DNA of 49,444 bases from Oscillospiraceae bacterium (GCA_910574635.1 CAJTCG010000025.1:1-49444); one strand, 5' to 3'; shown: positions 17,105-25,648, counted from the first letter of the stretch. Made by a program: numbers and translations. Notes: generated by a model not told the origin, from the sequence alone.

Positions 17105-17224
17105 TCAATTCGGTGTTGAACGACGATGTCCTTTGACAGTAGTCCCATCTGCCTTCGTATAAGTATGAACAACCACTATTTTTTTGTTCTGCTTTCCACG
17201 GACGCTGCTCTTAGTTTTTGCCAT
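17105..17224 (-). CDS. Very small basic protein (39 aa)
   Basis: The frame encodes a lysine/arginine-rich peptide: MAKTKSSVRGKQNKKIVVVH, then TYTKADGTTVKGHRRSTPN. The ending (TKxDGTxVKGHxRSTPN) recurs as a tail motif in many bacterial and phage small proteins, which supports translation. GAGGAG lies about 15 bases before the ATG, rather far. It follows the 43-residue gene by 70 bases with a hairpin between, and both are in the same promoter's direction. Function is unknown; nucleic-acid binding is plausible from the charge. Confidence 0.55.
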   Translation of the reverse strand: MAKTKSSVRGKQNKKIVVVHTYTKADGTTVKGHRRSTPN

Positions 17225-17258
17225 ATTTAAAACACTTTGAAGCTCCTCTAGTGCAAGC

Positions 17259-17284
17259 CCGAGGGAGGGGATTCCCTCCCTCGG
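17259..17284 (-). terminator. 11-bp hairpin between two small genes
   Basis: CCGAGGGAGGG and its complement enclose a four-base loop immediately after the stop of the 43-residue gene. No T run follows on the minus strand, so it is probably partial termination or mRNA protection. Confidence 0.5.
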
Positions 17285-17294
17285 CCGACGGCTG

Positions 17295-17426
17295 TTACCG
17301 ATACACGGGAATCCTAAAGGCTTTCAGGCCATAATCCCTCGCGTAATAGGTAACACCGTTCACGGTACGGGAGGCCCTAAATATGTAGTAGGCTACCTCC
17401 CGCCGCTTTTTTCGAGGAGCTTTCAT
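17295..17426 (-). CDS. Very small basic protein (43 aa)
   Basis: The frame encodes MKAPRKKRREVAYYIFRASR followed by TVNGVTYYARDYGLKAFRIP and VYR. GAAGGAG lies about eight bases before the ATG. The aromatic/basic pattern (YYIFRASRTVNGVTYYARDYG) looks like a small beta-rich nucleic-acid-binding protein of mobile elements. It is the first gene after a strong minus-strand promoter and a 146-base structured leader. I do not know a family name. Confidence 0.6.
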   Translation of the reverse strand: MKAPRKKRREVAYYIFRASRTVNGVTYYARDYGLKAFRIPVYR

Positions 17427-17573
17427 ACATTCTGCTCCTTCTCAGTCGGGATTAGATGCTATTGACAACAGGCAAAGCCTGTGCTATCTTAAGAATGTAC
17501 TATTCTTCGCAACTGGGGTACCGACCGAGTCCCCCAGTCAAAGGCGGTAGCTGGCAGGCTACCGCCTTTGTCC
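17427..17573 (-). ncRNA. Structured 5' leader, candidate regulatory RNA
   Basis: Between the promoter and the 43-residue gene the transcript can form at least three consecutive stems: AAAGGCGGTAGC with its complement (17540-17569), ACTGGGG with CCCCAGT (about 17510-17538), and CAGGC-TTT-GCCTG (near 17466-17480), plus a smaller GAATAG/CTATTC-like stem. So much structure in a 146-base leader before a tiny gene suggests attenuation or an independent small RNA. No known riboswitch class is recognised. Confidence 0.45.
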
Positions 17574-17579
17574 TGCTAT

Positions 17580-17608
17580 AATATACCACGTCCTGCGGAA
17601 TAGGTCAA
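17580..17608 (-). promoter_or_regulatory. Strong minus-strand promoter
   Basis: On the minus strand TTGACC (17603-17608), a 17-base spacer and TATATT (17580-17585) give a near-consensus sigma-A promoter reading into the structured leader and the two small genes. It is divergent from the XRE gene, whose product is a likely regulator. Confidence 0.75.
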
Positions 17609-17665
17609 GCCATATTGAAAAAATTTCGGAAATTTCTTTATCTGAATTTTCTTTTCTGAAATTAC

Positions 17666-17694
17666 TTGCAAAAAAGTCGAGAAGATAGTAATAT
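17666..17694 (+). promoter_or_regulatory. Promoter of the XRE regulator gene
   Basis: TTGCAA (17666-17671), 17-base spacer, TAATAT (17689-17694). It lies back to back with the minus-strand promoter at 17580-17608, a typical phage/ICE switch layout. Confidence 0.65.
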
Positions 17695-17780
17695 GTCGCT
17701 ATCTAGCAAAGCTTCGTTCAAACGTGCGTTTCCATGGTCTTCAAGTTTACACGCCTGCCCAGAGGAGAAAGGAGCTCACC

Positions 17781-18827
17781 TTGGCAAAATTTGACGTTAC
17801 TCCTGAATTAGGAGAGATCATTCGACTTACCCGCCTACAAAACAGCATTGCCTCCAAGACGCTGGCTGCTCACCTGGAGCGAAGTCCCGCTTATATCTCA
17901 AAACTCGAAAAGGGCGAAGTCAAGTCCATTGAGGAGAGCGAACTAACCGCTATTTTTTTGTATATTGTCAAAGAGGGAACATCTTTTTCGGACAAGCTGG
18001 AAGCAGTTACTGAAACGCTTGTCCGCCATTACAGCCGTGAAATCTGCAATCGACAGTTTTGGCTTCAAACTTACGATTGGGTGACTCGTAAAATTACGGT
18101 CCCTCATGATCTGATCCTCGAACTGAACCAAACCTACTGCCTCTCTGATGAAGCCCTCCTCCGTCTCATCAACAGAATCAATGCCAACATAGAATTACCA
18201 GACGCATTTCGAAACGATAAGACTTTCCCTTATAACCAGTGGAGGTCAGGAACTGGAGCGGATGAATTATTATACATCAAAATCAAAATCGAACCGTCAG
18301 AAATTATTCAAGTCCTTAATGGGACGCTTACTGAAACCAGTTATCTCCTGCTTTATGCCGTTATCCACTACCTATACCGGGCAAAACATTACCCTGACGA
18401 AAGCAGTCTAACCGAAAATGAAGTGATGGAAATCTCTCTGCACGCTAGGGAAAAGCTGGCTGATTATAATATCCGCACGATTGTAAACCAGGTTTGGCGC
18501 CGACGCGACGAAGTAATTCAAAGCGATATCAGTAGCCTTCTTTCCTCCCAAGATCCAGAAATGGGTTCCTTTGCACAGGAAATCATGTCCTTAATCAATA
18601 TTCTAGCACAGTTCGATCTTCCCATAGGAACTGAAAGTCTCCGGCTTCTCAACAGCAATCTAGACTGGGATACTGCTTTCACAGAAAAAATCATGAGGTT
18701 GCCCTTTTACGACTTGGAGGGTGTCAGCCACACAAACAAGAAGAAACTTCTATTAGAAATTGGGGAATTAATTCAAAAATATAAAAATCTCCCTCCTACC
18801 CAGAAGTCCTTAGAGTCTTATGACTAA
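17781..18827 (+). CDS. XRE-family transcriptional regulator
   Basis: The 348-residue protein opens with a Cro/C1-type HTH (LGEIIRLTRLQNSIASKTLA, then ERSPAYISKLEKGEVKSIE, residues about 8-60) and continues with a long helical domain without recognised motifs. The TTG at 17781 is chosen because AAAGGAG lies six bases before it; the ATG at 17724 has no site. It is transcribed away from the strong promoter of two small genes, so it probably represses or activates that divergent unit. Comparable long XRE proteins occur in clostridial integrated elements, where they may control excision or transfer. Confidence 0.85.
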   Translation: MAKFDVTPELGEIIRLTRLQNSIASKTLAAHLERSPAYISKLEKGEVKSIEESELTAIFLYIVKEGTSFSDKLEAVTETLVRHYSREICNRQFWLQTYDWVTRKITVPHDLILELNQTYCLSDEALLRLINRINANIELPDAFRNDKTFPYNQWRSGTGADELLYIKIKIEPSEIIQVLNGTLTETSYLLLYAVIHYLYRAKHYPDESSLTENEVMEISLHAREKLADYNIRTIVNQVWRRRDEVIQSDISSLLSSQDPEMGSFAQEIMSLINILAQFDLPIGTESLRLLNSNLDWDTAFTEKIMRLPFYDLEGVSHTNKKKLLLEIGELIQKYKNLPPTQKSLESYD

Positions 18828-18935
18828 TGTCTGAATTTCTGTTACAAATTTACTAGGCATAAATTTGATTTAGTTCTAGTATAAGCGCCAAAGTCTGCAT
18901 TTATATAATTATGATGTCGTAAACTTTAGTACCTA

Positions 18936-18967
18936 CTTTGTTTATAGCAGCGCAGATTTTGAACTCG
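18936..18967. repeat. CTTTGTTTATAGC repeat, copy 3 of 3
   Basis: It begins CTTTGTTTATAGC and continues AGCGCAGATTTTGAACTCGC, abutting the stop codon of the relaxase gene (18968-18970). The three copies therefore flank the toxin-antitoxin/integrase segment and the XRE segment. Confidence 0.7.
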
Positions 18968-20914
18968 CTACATGGACATCGACGGGCCCTGGTAGTCCTC
19001 ATGGTCGTCCGCCTTATGCCCCATTGCGATTTTCTTCTCACGGATTCGCCGCATAAGCTTGCTCTCCACATGACCGTCTGCCGGATTGGGCGGCGGAAGC
19101 GTCTCCCAGAAAATGCTGCTCATGTGGTGGATGAGCCTTACAGTACAGAGAAGAACAGACGGGTTGCGCTGCCGATGGTCCAGGAGAAACTGTGCATAGC
19201 TATTACCTTGATTCGCGGATTGAGTCAGCCAGTACTCTGCCGCATCTTGATCTTGTCCTACTTCTTTCCCTTGGAGGTACAACTTTCCGAGAACATACTG
19301 AGCGTACTGATTCCCTCCTTTGGCGGACTGAGTCAAACAATCTACCGCCCTATCGGCATCCTTTTCCACGATTTCTCCTTTGAAGTACTCCTTGCCCATA
19401 CGATAGGCGGCGCAGTGGTTGCCGTTTTCAGCGGCGGTCCTCAGCCAGTGGAGACCCTCTTGCAGATCACAGACCTCCACATCATCGGAGAGGAGCAGCT
19501 TTCCGAGAGCGTACTACGCCGTGACATGTCCTTGCACCGCCGCTTGCTCCAGCCAGCGCCAAGCCTTCACGCTGTCTGGGATCTGCAGAGGGTCATCCCG
19601 CAGGAGCTTGCCCATGAAATACTGGGCGTTCCGGTCGCCGCTCTCAGCCAGCCGCTCCATTTCTGCGACGGCCTGATCCCGCTCCTCCAGAGGCAGTGCT
19701 TCGTTGCGAATCATATTCCGCAGTGTCCAGTAACCATAAGAGGAATTTGCGAACTCCTCCGGCTCATCATCTTGTTGGATACCAACATCCTCAAAACTGA
19801 CCGTACCTCGTTGGATGCACTCCGCCTCACGGACGACGGTGTTCTTGATCGCCCGGAGCTCTTTCACCCGAGAGAGTGGCGGACGTATCCTCTCCCGTTC
19901 GGAATAGAAATTCTCCACCTGACGCTGGATCCGCCACCATAGTTCATAGCACTCCTCTATCTCTGGGAGTCTCGCCAGCTCATCCACGACGGCATCCACT
20001 TGAGCCTTGACGGACTTTTTCAAATAGCCGTAGGCCTTCTTGCCCCTAACAGTTTCCAAGGACTTAACCAATTCCAACATCTTCGCTTCGAGTACCGGAC
20101 TGTCACAGAACTCCGAGCGCATACGCTTCGTCAGTTCCAACAGTGCCTTGCGGCCCTGTCGTACCAGCTCATCCCTGGACGCACTTTTTTCTTCGTAGAG
20201 GTGCAGCAGTTCACCCTGAAAAATATCCCGTGTGAATTCGGACTTGATCTTGCGGATGCCCTCCTAGTTGAGATACGCCTGTCCCGGCTTTGCTGACCAA
20301 GCCATCATGTGAACATATGGGTGATGGCCCTCATCATGGAAGGCGGCGTACCAACGGAAGTCAGCGGGCGGGATATTCATGGCAACGGCAATTTCGTTGC
20401 GGTGGGCGCGGAGCAGATTCCACCACGCTTTTGCGTTATCGTAGCCAAGGCGCTCGGCGTCCTCTCGCTTGAGGGAGATGATGTGCGTCCAGACGTCGCC
20501 GGAGTACTCACTCAGTTCTTTCATAACTGTAGCCATATCTACGCTGTCCTCGTCACCGAACAATCCGTGACGGCCTAATCGTTCTGCCCGAGGCCGGGCA
20601 GCGATGTACTTCATGTAGGCTTCAGACTGGCTGACTTCCGGCCAGTGACTTTCCAACACAGAGGATATGAACTCTGAGGCGTGATACTTGGTTGGCTTCT
20701 CCATGTACTCTGCATAGGACGCCGATGATTTGCTGTCTGGAAAATCCCTCACCAGCTCTTTGATGAACTGCTCCTGCTTGTGCGTCGGCGGACGGTCATC
20801 CGGCAGGAGCTCTACACGCTCACGAGTGGCGATGTACCGAAGGTAGCCGGCGGCATTCTTACCACTGGAGCCACCGCCCTTGAAGTATGGACTCTTGATA
20901 ATCAGTCTTGCCAC
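18968..20914 (-). pseudogene. MobP3-like relaxase with Sel1-like repeats, two in-frame amber codons
   Basis: One uninterrupted frame of 648 codons encodes a relaxase N-terminus (MARLIIKSPYFKGGG, HUH-like FHDEGHHPYVHMMAWSAKPGQAYL near residue 200) and a C-terminal half of Sel1-like repeats (GDRNAQYFMGKLLRDD, GNQYAQYVLGKLYLQG, GNSYAQFLLDH). It is broken by TAG at 20264-20266 (YLN-stop-EGIRKIKSEF) and at 19514-19516 (GHVTA-stop-YALGK). In both places homologous repeats or relatives suggest Gln or another charged/polar residue; CAG to TAG explains each. No frameshift occurs. Unless amber is read through, the product stops after 216 residues. It is preceded by mobC with 13 bases of overlap and belongs to the old mobilisable element. 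Confidence 0.85.
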
Positions 20915-21324
20915 TCGTCTCCATCCTCCCAGGTGCCCCGTGCGTATTTCTCCAGGGAGATACGGCCATTGGTCCGCTTCACATTGCTCACACTCTCCGC
21001 CCGGCGGCGGCGCAGGTCCTCCTCGCTGAACTGAAAGCCGTCCGCCAAGATGCCAGCCATTATATCCACTTCTGCCGACTGTCTGAAGGACAGCGACGAG
21101 CGACGGTCCTCCAGCTTCCCTAGTCGACCATCTATGTAAGACTTCAAGGCCACCGGAAGAAAATCTCCGGCGTTGGACGCTTCCAAATAATCCAGGTAAA
21201 ATCCAATAGCCTTTTCCGCCAGCTCATTCATGCTGCGGCATCCGGATTTCCTCTACGCTGTGTGCAGCCGATAGCTTGTCACCGGAGAAACCCGTAAACT
21301 CAGCCTCTCTTTCTCGTTGCTCAT
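20902..21324 (-). pseudogene. MobC-like mobilisation accessory protein with one in-frame amber codon
   Basis: From the ATG at 21324 (GGAGG four bases upstream) the frame reads MSNEKERLSLRVSPVTSYRL, then HTA, a TAG at 21253-21255, RKSGCRSMNELAEKAIGFYL and on to 20902. RxSP...MNELAEKAI is the ribbon-helix-helix-like N-terminus of small relaxosome proteins, so the whole 140-codon frame was one gene. Translation from the internal ATG at 21231 would lose the first beta strand needed for DNA binding. The gene overlaps the relaxase start by 13 bases. Confidence 0.75.
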
Positions 21325-21428
21325 AAAACCTCCAATTTTCACCTCAAGACGCCACTCAACCCCTTGCAAACAGTGGTGTTCATGGGATTCGACATCATGC
21401 CTTGTTTCTGCCGCTCAAATAGACGCCA

Positions 21429-21543
21429 CTTCTGACCACCTGAAAACCCCCGTCAACTGCCCGCACTGCGGGCAGAAGTGATTTGGCCGGGGGCCGTTTG
21501 CGGCGTCTGGCCTTTATCCTGCTTTTCTTTCGTCCCTCGTAAA
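21429..21543. repeat. ~115-bp direct repeat, copy B (partner 107-221)
   Basis: This copy contains the last codons (TRDERKAG), the TAA (21514-21516) and the downstream conserved stretch of a gene homologous to the HTH gene at 192-728, but the rest of that gene is missing. The open frame on the same strand (21395-21733) runs out of phase through it and is probably not a gene. Confidence 0.8.
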
Positions 21544-21671
21544 CCGCCGTGTTTCGCCGTGTTTTAGAGCAGAACTCCTTCCAGGGCTTCTTCCCTACCC
21601 TTGATAGAAAAATCGCACACAGCGGCTCACAAGCGTTCGCAAAAGGCGTTCTGTACCTATCCCTATTAGCC

Positions 21672-21818
21672 TCAAGCATCAGGACTTCCCTCATCGTCAT
21701 CACATCTCGTGTTTTGCTCCACCCACTGGACAAATCTCTCTTTAGGAACCACGATGCGGTTCCTAATTTTCAGTGTTGGGAAATCTCGCTGGTGTATCAA
21801 CTTTCTCTATCTTTACGA
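21672..21818 (-). pseudogene. C-terminal fragment of an excisionase-like HTH protein
   Basis: Reading from the junction with the recombinase fragment, the frame gives KLIHQRDFPTLKIRNRIVVP, then KERFVQWVEQNTR and a stop at 21672-21674. TLKIRNRxVVPKExFxxWVE is the usual second half of HTH_17/excisionase-type proteins. The first half is absent: the sequence upstream belongs to a serine recombinase, so the gene was cut by recombination. Confidence 0.65.
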
Positions 21819-22504
21819 TGCGTAGAACATACAAAGTAGTCCGGGTACTTTTCTGGGACATTGCTGCTGCAAAAGTACATTCGCTGTTTGCACTCGTTAC
21901 AATATAGGATGCCAGAAAACAGGCTCGTCCTGCCTGTCCGGGTGCGTCGTACCCGCTTCTCTCGTAACTCCTGCACCTTATCAAAGACTTCTTGAGACAC
22001 AATCGCCGGATGCGTATTGTAGAAAACAAGTTGGTTTTCTTCCGGATTGAGTCTCTGCGTCTTGTCCCAAATGGAATTTGTGTAGGTTTTGAAATTGACG
22101 GTACATCCGATGTATTCCTTGCGCTGTAACATGACCGCTATGGTTCTGACATTCCAACGATACGGCTTTTCCGGGGTCTGGTGGGATGTGTTCCTGCCCT
22201 CACGCTGGTGATATGCAGTTGGATTTAGAACCTTGTCATTTTCCAGTGCTTTGGCAATTTGCACCGGGCCGCAACCCTCCATGCAAAGGGTGAAAATCCG
22301 TTTAACTACTTGAGCGGCCTCCTCGTCTATAATCCATGTTCTCGGGTTATCCGGGTCCTTTTTATATCCATAAGGAGGATTGACCGCCAGCGGTTCCCCA
22401 CGCTCTCCTTTGGCCTTGTTGGCAGCACGGATTTTGCGGCTGGTGTCACGGGCATAAAACTCGTTAGTCAATCTTACATAAAGAATGACATCACAGCAGT
22501 GCAT
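21797..22504 (-). pseudogene. Large serine recombinase, internal fragment
   Basis: About 220 residues of a large serine recombinase remain: the end of the linker (NEFYARDTSRKIRAANKAKG), the recombinase domain (NPPYGYKKDPDNPRTW, AQVVKRIFTLCMEGCGPVQI) and the start of the zinc-ribbon (SGILYCNECKQRMYFCSSNV, ending VCSTHRKDRES). The catalytic resolvase domain with its serine is missing, replaced by unrelated sequence before about 22465, and the zinc ribbon and coiled coil are cut off at about 21812 by the excisionase fragment. Both ends are therefore deletion junctions. Confidence 0.85.
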
Positions 22505-22540
22505 TGGCGGTCGGTTACCTCCGGCGAGATGGAGCGGTGT

Positions 22541-22565
22541 ATTATCGGTAGCGGCTACCGATAAT
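22541..22565. repeat. 10-bp inverted repeat upstream of tnpV
   Basis: ATTATCGGTA and TACCGATAAT enclose GCGGC, 33 bases before the tnpV start codon. It could be an operator or the end of an element. Confidence 0.5.
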
Positions 22566-22597
22566 CAGACCAGACTATCATATGGGAGGTAAACACA

Positions 22598-22984
22598 ATG
22601 GGCGAACTGAAACCGAGAATCCATGAAGAAGCAACCGGCCTTGATTATGTCCTTGCCGGTGACTACTACATTCCGGCCATCGAACTGCCGGAGGACGATG
22701 ATCGTCCCATCGGAAAATGGGGGCGGATGCACCAAGCGTGTCTGGAAAAAACGAACCCGCTTTTGTTCAACCACCTTGTCCTGACGGGCAAGCTGCACAA
22801 CTACCTTGCCGACCTAAACGAGCAGGCGCAGAACCGCTACCAACTTATCGTAAAACAGATGGCCGATTCCGAAGGCGTGACCGGGGACTTGAAACGGCGG
22901 TCGCAGTGGGACTGGATCAGAGCCATGAACAGCATCATCAATCGGGCTGAGGAGATTATCCAGCACGAGATGATCTGTGTGTGA
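22598..22984 (+). CDS. tnpV: Transposon-encoded protein TnpV
   Basis: The 128-residue protein matches the TnpV family of Tn4451/Tn4453-like elements by length and pattern (LDYVLAGDYYIPAIELPEDD, GKWGRMHQACLEKTNPLLFN, ending INRAEEIIQHEMICV). GGGAGG precedes the ATG. TnpV has no established biochemical role and is usually found beside large serine recombinases, here beside the recombinase fragment. A strong terminator follows, so it is a single-gene unit. Confidence 0.85.
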   Translation: MGELKPRIHEEATGLDYVLAGDYYIPAIELPEDDDRPIGKWGRMHQACLEKTNPLLFNHLVLTGKLHNYLADLNEQAQNRYQLIVKQMADSEGVTGDLKRRSQWDWIRAMNSIINRAEEIIQHEMICV

Positions 22985-23020
22985 TGCCTGTTCGGAACTT
23001 TTCACAACACAAGAGATATA

Positions 23021-23057
23021 AAGTGGTCTGGGTCAATTCGGCCCAGACCACTTTTTT
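23021..23057 (+). terminator. Terminator of tnpV
   Basis: A 12-bp perfect stem AAGTGGTCTGGG with complement, nine-base loop, then six T. Confidence 0.9.
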
Positions 23058-23094
23058 AAGGTGCAGAAAAAAGAAGAAAAACTCGAAATTCAAA

Positions 23095-23123
23095 TTGAAA
23101 GCAGCAGCTCGGCGTGGTACAAT
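23095..23123 (+). promoter_or_regulatory. Promoter of the DUF262 gene
   Basis: TTGAAA (23095-23100), 17-base spacer, TACAAT (23118-23123), about 48 bases before the ATG. Confidence 0.75.
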
Positions 23124-23171
23124 ATGCTTTAAGAAATCCGAGTTCAAATCTATAGAGCGGGGTATGCTGCT

Positions 23172-23906
23172 ATGAAAGGTTCAGAATGCAAGTTTGTAAA
23201 ATATATGGAAGGATCGGACAAGCGCTTTGTCATTCCGGTTTACCAGCGAAATTACGACTGGAAGATGGAGAACTGCAAGCAGCTTTTTGATGACCTTGTG
23301 AAAATTATTAGAGGCCACCGTAAGAGCCACTTCTTTGGCAGTCTTGTTTCTGTCTATAATCCAGACGGTCATAATGAGGAATTTCTTGTCATTGATGGTC
23401 AGCAGCGCCTGACTACTGTTTCGTTGCTGTTCCTTGCCATGTATAACCTGATGGACAAAGGCATCATTGTGCCGCAAACAGTGAATCTGAAACAGCGTCT
23501 CTATGAGGAATACCTTGTAGACAAGTGGCAGCCGGAAGATACTCGCATTAAATTAAAGCCGGTCAAGAACGACCAGCGCGCTTTTGGCAAACTTTTTTCT
23601 GACCCGTCAGAACATATTCGAGAATCCAACCTGACTGTAAACTATGATTATTTCTACAATCGGATTCAGAAGCAGGAAATCACGATTGATGAGCTTTACG
23701 ATGCGATTTGCTGTCTGGAAATCATCAACATCCGGCTGGACATGGAGGACAACCCGCAACTGATTTTTGAGAGTTTGAATTCCACAGGTCTTGATTTAAG
23801 CGAAGGTGACAAAATCAGAAACTTCATCCTGATGGGTCTGCCATCTAAAGAGCAGGATGAGTATTATGATAAATACTGGAATAGAATTGAGGTTTGCACA
23901 AAGTAT
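23172..23906 (+). pseudogene. DUF262 protein, N-terminal half, split by ICE insertion
   Basis: The 245 codons before the junction carry the DUF262/GmrS-type nuclease-like motif (FVIPVYQRNYDW, residues about 19-30; VIDGQQRLTTVSLLFLAMYN near 75-94). Codons beyond 23906 come from the ICE and add only Glu and a stop. The other half lies at 47233-49029; joining the two at the shared TATGA gives one frame of about 843 residues with DUF262, DUF1524 (HNH, SIEHIMPQ) and DUF4268. Such proteins are type IV-like, modification-dependent restriction enzymes or related anti-phage proteins. As it stands a truncated product is expected; excision of the element would restore the gene. Confidence 0.9.
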
Positions 23907-23930
23907 GAATGAGTTTTAATAGGAACACTG
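23904..23930. other. ICE left attachment end
   Basis: TATGA core at 23904-23908, then GTTTTAATAGGAACACTG at 23913-23930. The latter matches the reverse complement of the right-end sequence at 47201-47222 (GTTTTATTAGGAAAACACAC and on) apart from one substitution and a small insertion. Serine recombinases bind such imperfect repeats around a short crossover core. Confidence 0.75.
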
Positions 23931-23996
23931 TAATATCAAGGCTTTTCGGAGCCAGCAACCACAAAAAAATATTATTTGAGCTATCACATTACGCAG

Positions 23997-24033
23997 AAAG
24001 CCGTCCGGCATGAAAAAACGGGCGGCTTTTTTG
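23997..24033 (+). terminator. Terminator near the ICE left end
   Basis: AAAGCCGTCCG pairs with CGGGCGGCTTT (one mismatch region) and T follows. It probably shields the element from chromosomal transcription of the DUF262 gene. Confidence 0.6.
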
Positions 24034-24125
24034 CGTGGATAGCCGGGAGGGAGGCGAAAAAATAGTAACAAACTTTTAGCGCAAGATTTGTGCAACATTC
24101 ACGAAATTAAAAAAGGAGGTAACGA

Positions 24126-25628
24126 ATGGCAGACGAAAAATTAAACGTGAGCCCGGAGGAAAATCCCCAGCCCAGCTTGTTCGATACTGGCCCGGCGGAT
24201 GCTCCTGCCCCGGAAACATCCGCGCCGGAGCCCCCGGCCCCGGAGAACATTCCCGAGCAGGCCGCCGTGGATGCGCCCGCCCAGGATGCCCCGGCTGGTG
24301 CTCCCGGCGAGGTGAGTGTATCCGCTGACCAGATTGAAAAGCTGATGGCGGAGCGCCGGGCGGCGGAACGTGCGGAGGTGGAAAAAAACGAGCCGCCCGA
24401 ACCGGAACAGCCGCCCACCCCGGCCCCGGAGGAAAAGGCCGCCGGGGAAAAGGGGCCCGCCAAAAAGGACAAGGCCGCCAAAGAAAAAACGCCCGAGCCG
24501 GATAAGTCCAAGGGCAGGCGAGGCCGCAAGCCCAAAGAAGAAAAAGCGGGGCCCGGCGAACCGGGAGGGACGGGGGCCCGCCGTGGCCGCCCGGCCAAGG
24601 CTGACAAGGCGGCCACGGACAGGCCCCCGTCCCCACCTCGAGACAAAATGTCCCAAAGCAAGGAGGCCAAGGCCGCCACGGTAAAGGGCAGGGAAGAAGC
24701 CCCTGCCGCTCCTGCGCCGGAGCCGCCGCCCCAGCCCCGTGACGCGACCCGCGCTGAAAAGGAAGAGATTGTATATCTCAAACTTTCGGATCTGTTCCCG
24801 TTCAAAGACCATCCTTTCGGTGTGCGGGACGATGCGGAAATGAAAGGGCTTGTGGAGTCGGTCAAGGACAACGGCGTACACCAGCCCGCGCTGGTGCGTC
24901 CCCGGGAGGGCGGGGGCTATGAAATCATCGCGGGCCACCGCCGCCAGCGGGCCAGTGAGCTGGCCGGGTTCGCCAATATGCCGTGTATCGTCCGCAACAT
25001 GACGGACGATGAGGCCATCCTTGCGATGACGGACGACAACCTGCGCCACCGGGAAAAGATTCTGCCGATGGAAAAGGCTCAGTCTCTGAAAATGCAGGTA
25101 GAGGCCATCAGCCATCAAGGGACGAAGCTGGAGGGCGTGGCCGCCGGGGACGTTGGAAAACGCTCCACGGAAATCGTGGGGGAGCGGAACGGCATGAACT
25201 ACAAGCAGGTACAGCGGTATATCCGGCTGACCGAGCTTGTGCCGGAGCTCCAGTCTATGGTGAACGAGAAAAAGCTGTCTTTCACCCCCGCTGTTGAAAT
25301 CTCGTTCATCAAGCCCAAAAACCAGAGGTTTATCGCCGTTTCCATTGAGGGCGAGCAGGCATCCCCCTCGCTCTCCCAGGCCCAGGAGCTCCGCAAGCTG
25401 GATAAGGACGGGAAACTGAACGGCGATGTGATAGACGGCATTTTGAGCCGTGAAAAAAAGGAGGTAGACAAAGTGATTATTTCCGCCGCTGAACTGAACA
25501 AGTATTTCGGCAAGGACGCCACGCCCCGGGAAATGAAAGACCAGATTATGTCCCTGCTGGCCGAATGGAAAGAGAAACAGCCCCCGGAGCGCACCGCCCC
25601 GGAGAAAAAGACCGACCGGGAAAAGTAA
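24126..25628 (+). CDS. ParB-like nuclease/partition domain protein
   Basis: The 500-residue protein has a long low-complexity N-terminal tail (residues 1-210, Pro/Ala/Glu/Lys) and then a ParB N-terminal domain (VYLKLSDLFPFKDHPFGV, GLVESVKDNGVHQPALVRP, and GHRRQRASELAG, the ParB CTP-binding box variant). An HTH region follows (VGERNGMNYKQVQRYIRLTE) and a helical C-terminus. It is the first gene of the transfer region, with AAAGGAGG before the ATG. Such proteins act in partition or, like KorB, as dispersed-operator regulators. One of the 15 ICE palindromes lies within its own linker (24640-24654), so it is the obvious candidate to bind them; that is inference. Confidence 0.9.
   Translation: MADEKLNVSPEENPQPSLFDTGPADAPAPETSAPEPPAPENIPEQAAVDAPAQDAPAGAPGEVSVSADQIEKLMAERRAAERAEVEKNEPPEPEQPPTPAPEEKAAGEKGPAKKDKAAKEKTPEPDKSKGRRGRKPKEEKAGPGEPGGTGARRGRPAKADKAATDRPPSPPRDKMSQSKEAKAATVKGREEAPAAPAPEPPPQPRDATRAEKEEIVYLKLSDLFPFKDHPFGVRDDAEMKGLVESVKDNGVHQPALVRPREGGGYEIIAGHRRQRASELAGFANMPCIVRNMTDDEAILAMTDDNLRHREKILPMEKAQSLKMQVEAISHQGTKLEGVAAGDVGKRSTEIVGERNGMNYKQVQRYIRLTELVPELQSMVNEKKLSFTPAVEISFIKPKNQRFIAVSIEGEQASPSLSQAQELRKLDKDGKLNGDVIDGILSREKKEVDKVIISAAELNKYFGKDATPREMKDQIMSLLAEWKEKQPPERTAPEKKTDREK
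24640..24654. repeat. ICE palindrome 1 (inside parB)
   Basis: Core GAGACAAAATGTCCC. It lies in the codons for the disordered linker of ParB (RDKMSQ), where sequence is free to vary. Confidence 0.9.
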
Positions 25629-25633
25629 GCCTT

Positions 25634-25648
25634 GAGACATTTTGTCCC
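25634..25648. repeat. ICE palindrome 2
   Basis: Core GAGACATTTTGTCCC, six bases after the parB stop codon. Confidence 0.9.

Noticed and set aside
18938..19942. 334-codon plus-strand open frame over the relaxase
   Set aside because: It is antisense to the Sel1-repeat half of the relaxase frame, which is supported by repeat motifs.
21395..21733. 112-codon minus-strand open frame
   Set aside because: It runs out of phase through an excisionase fragment and the 115-bp repeat; no domain and no good start.
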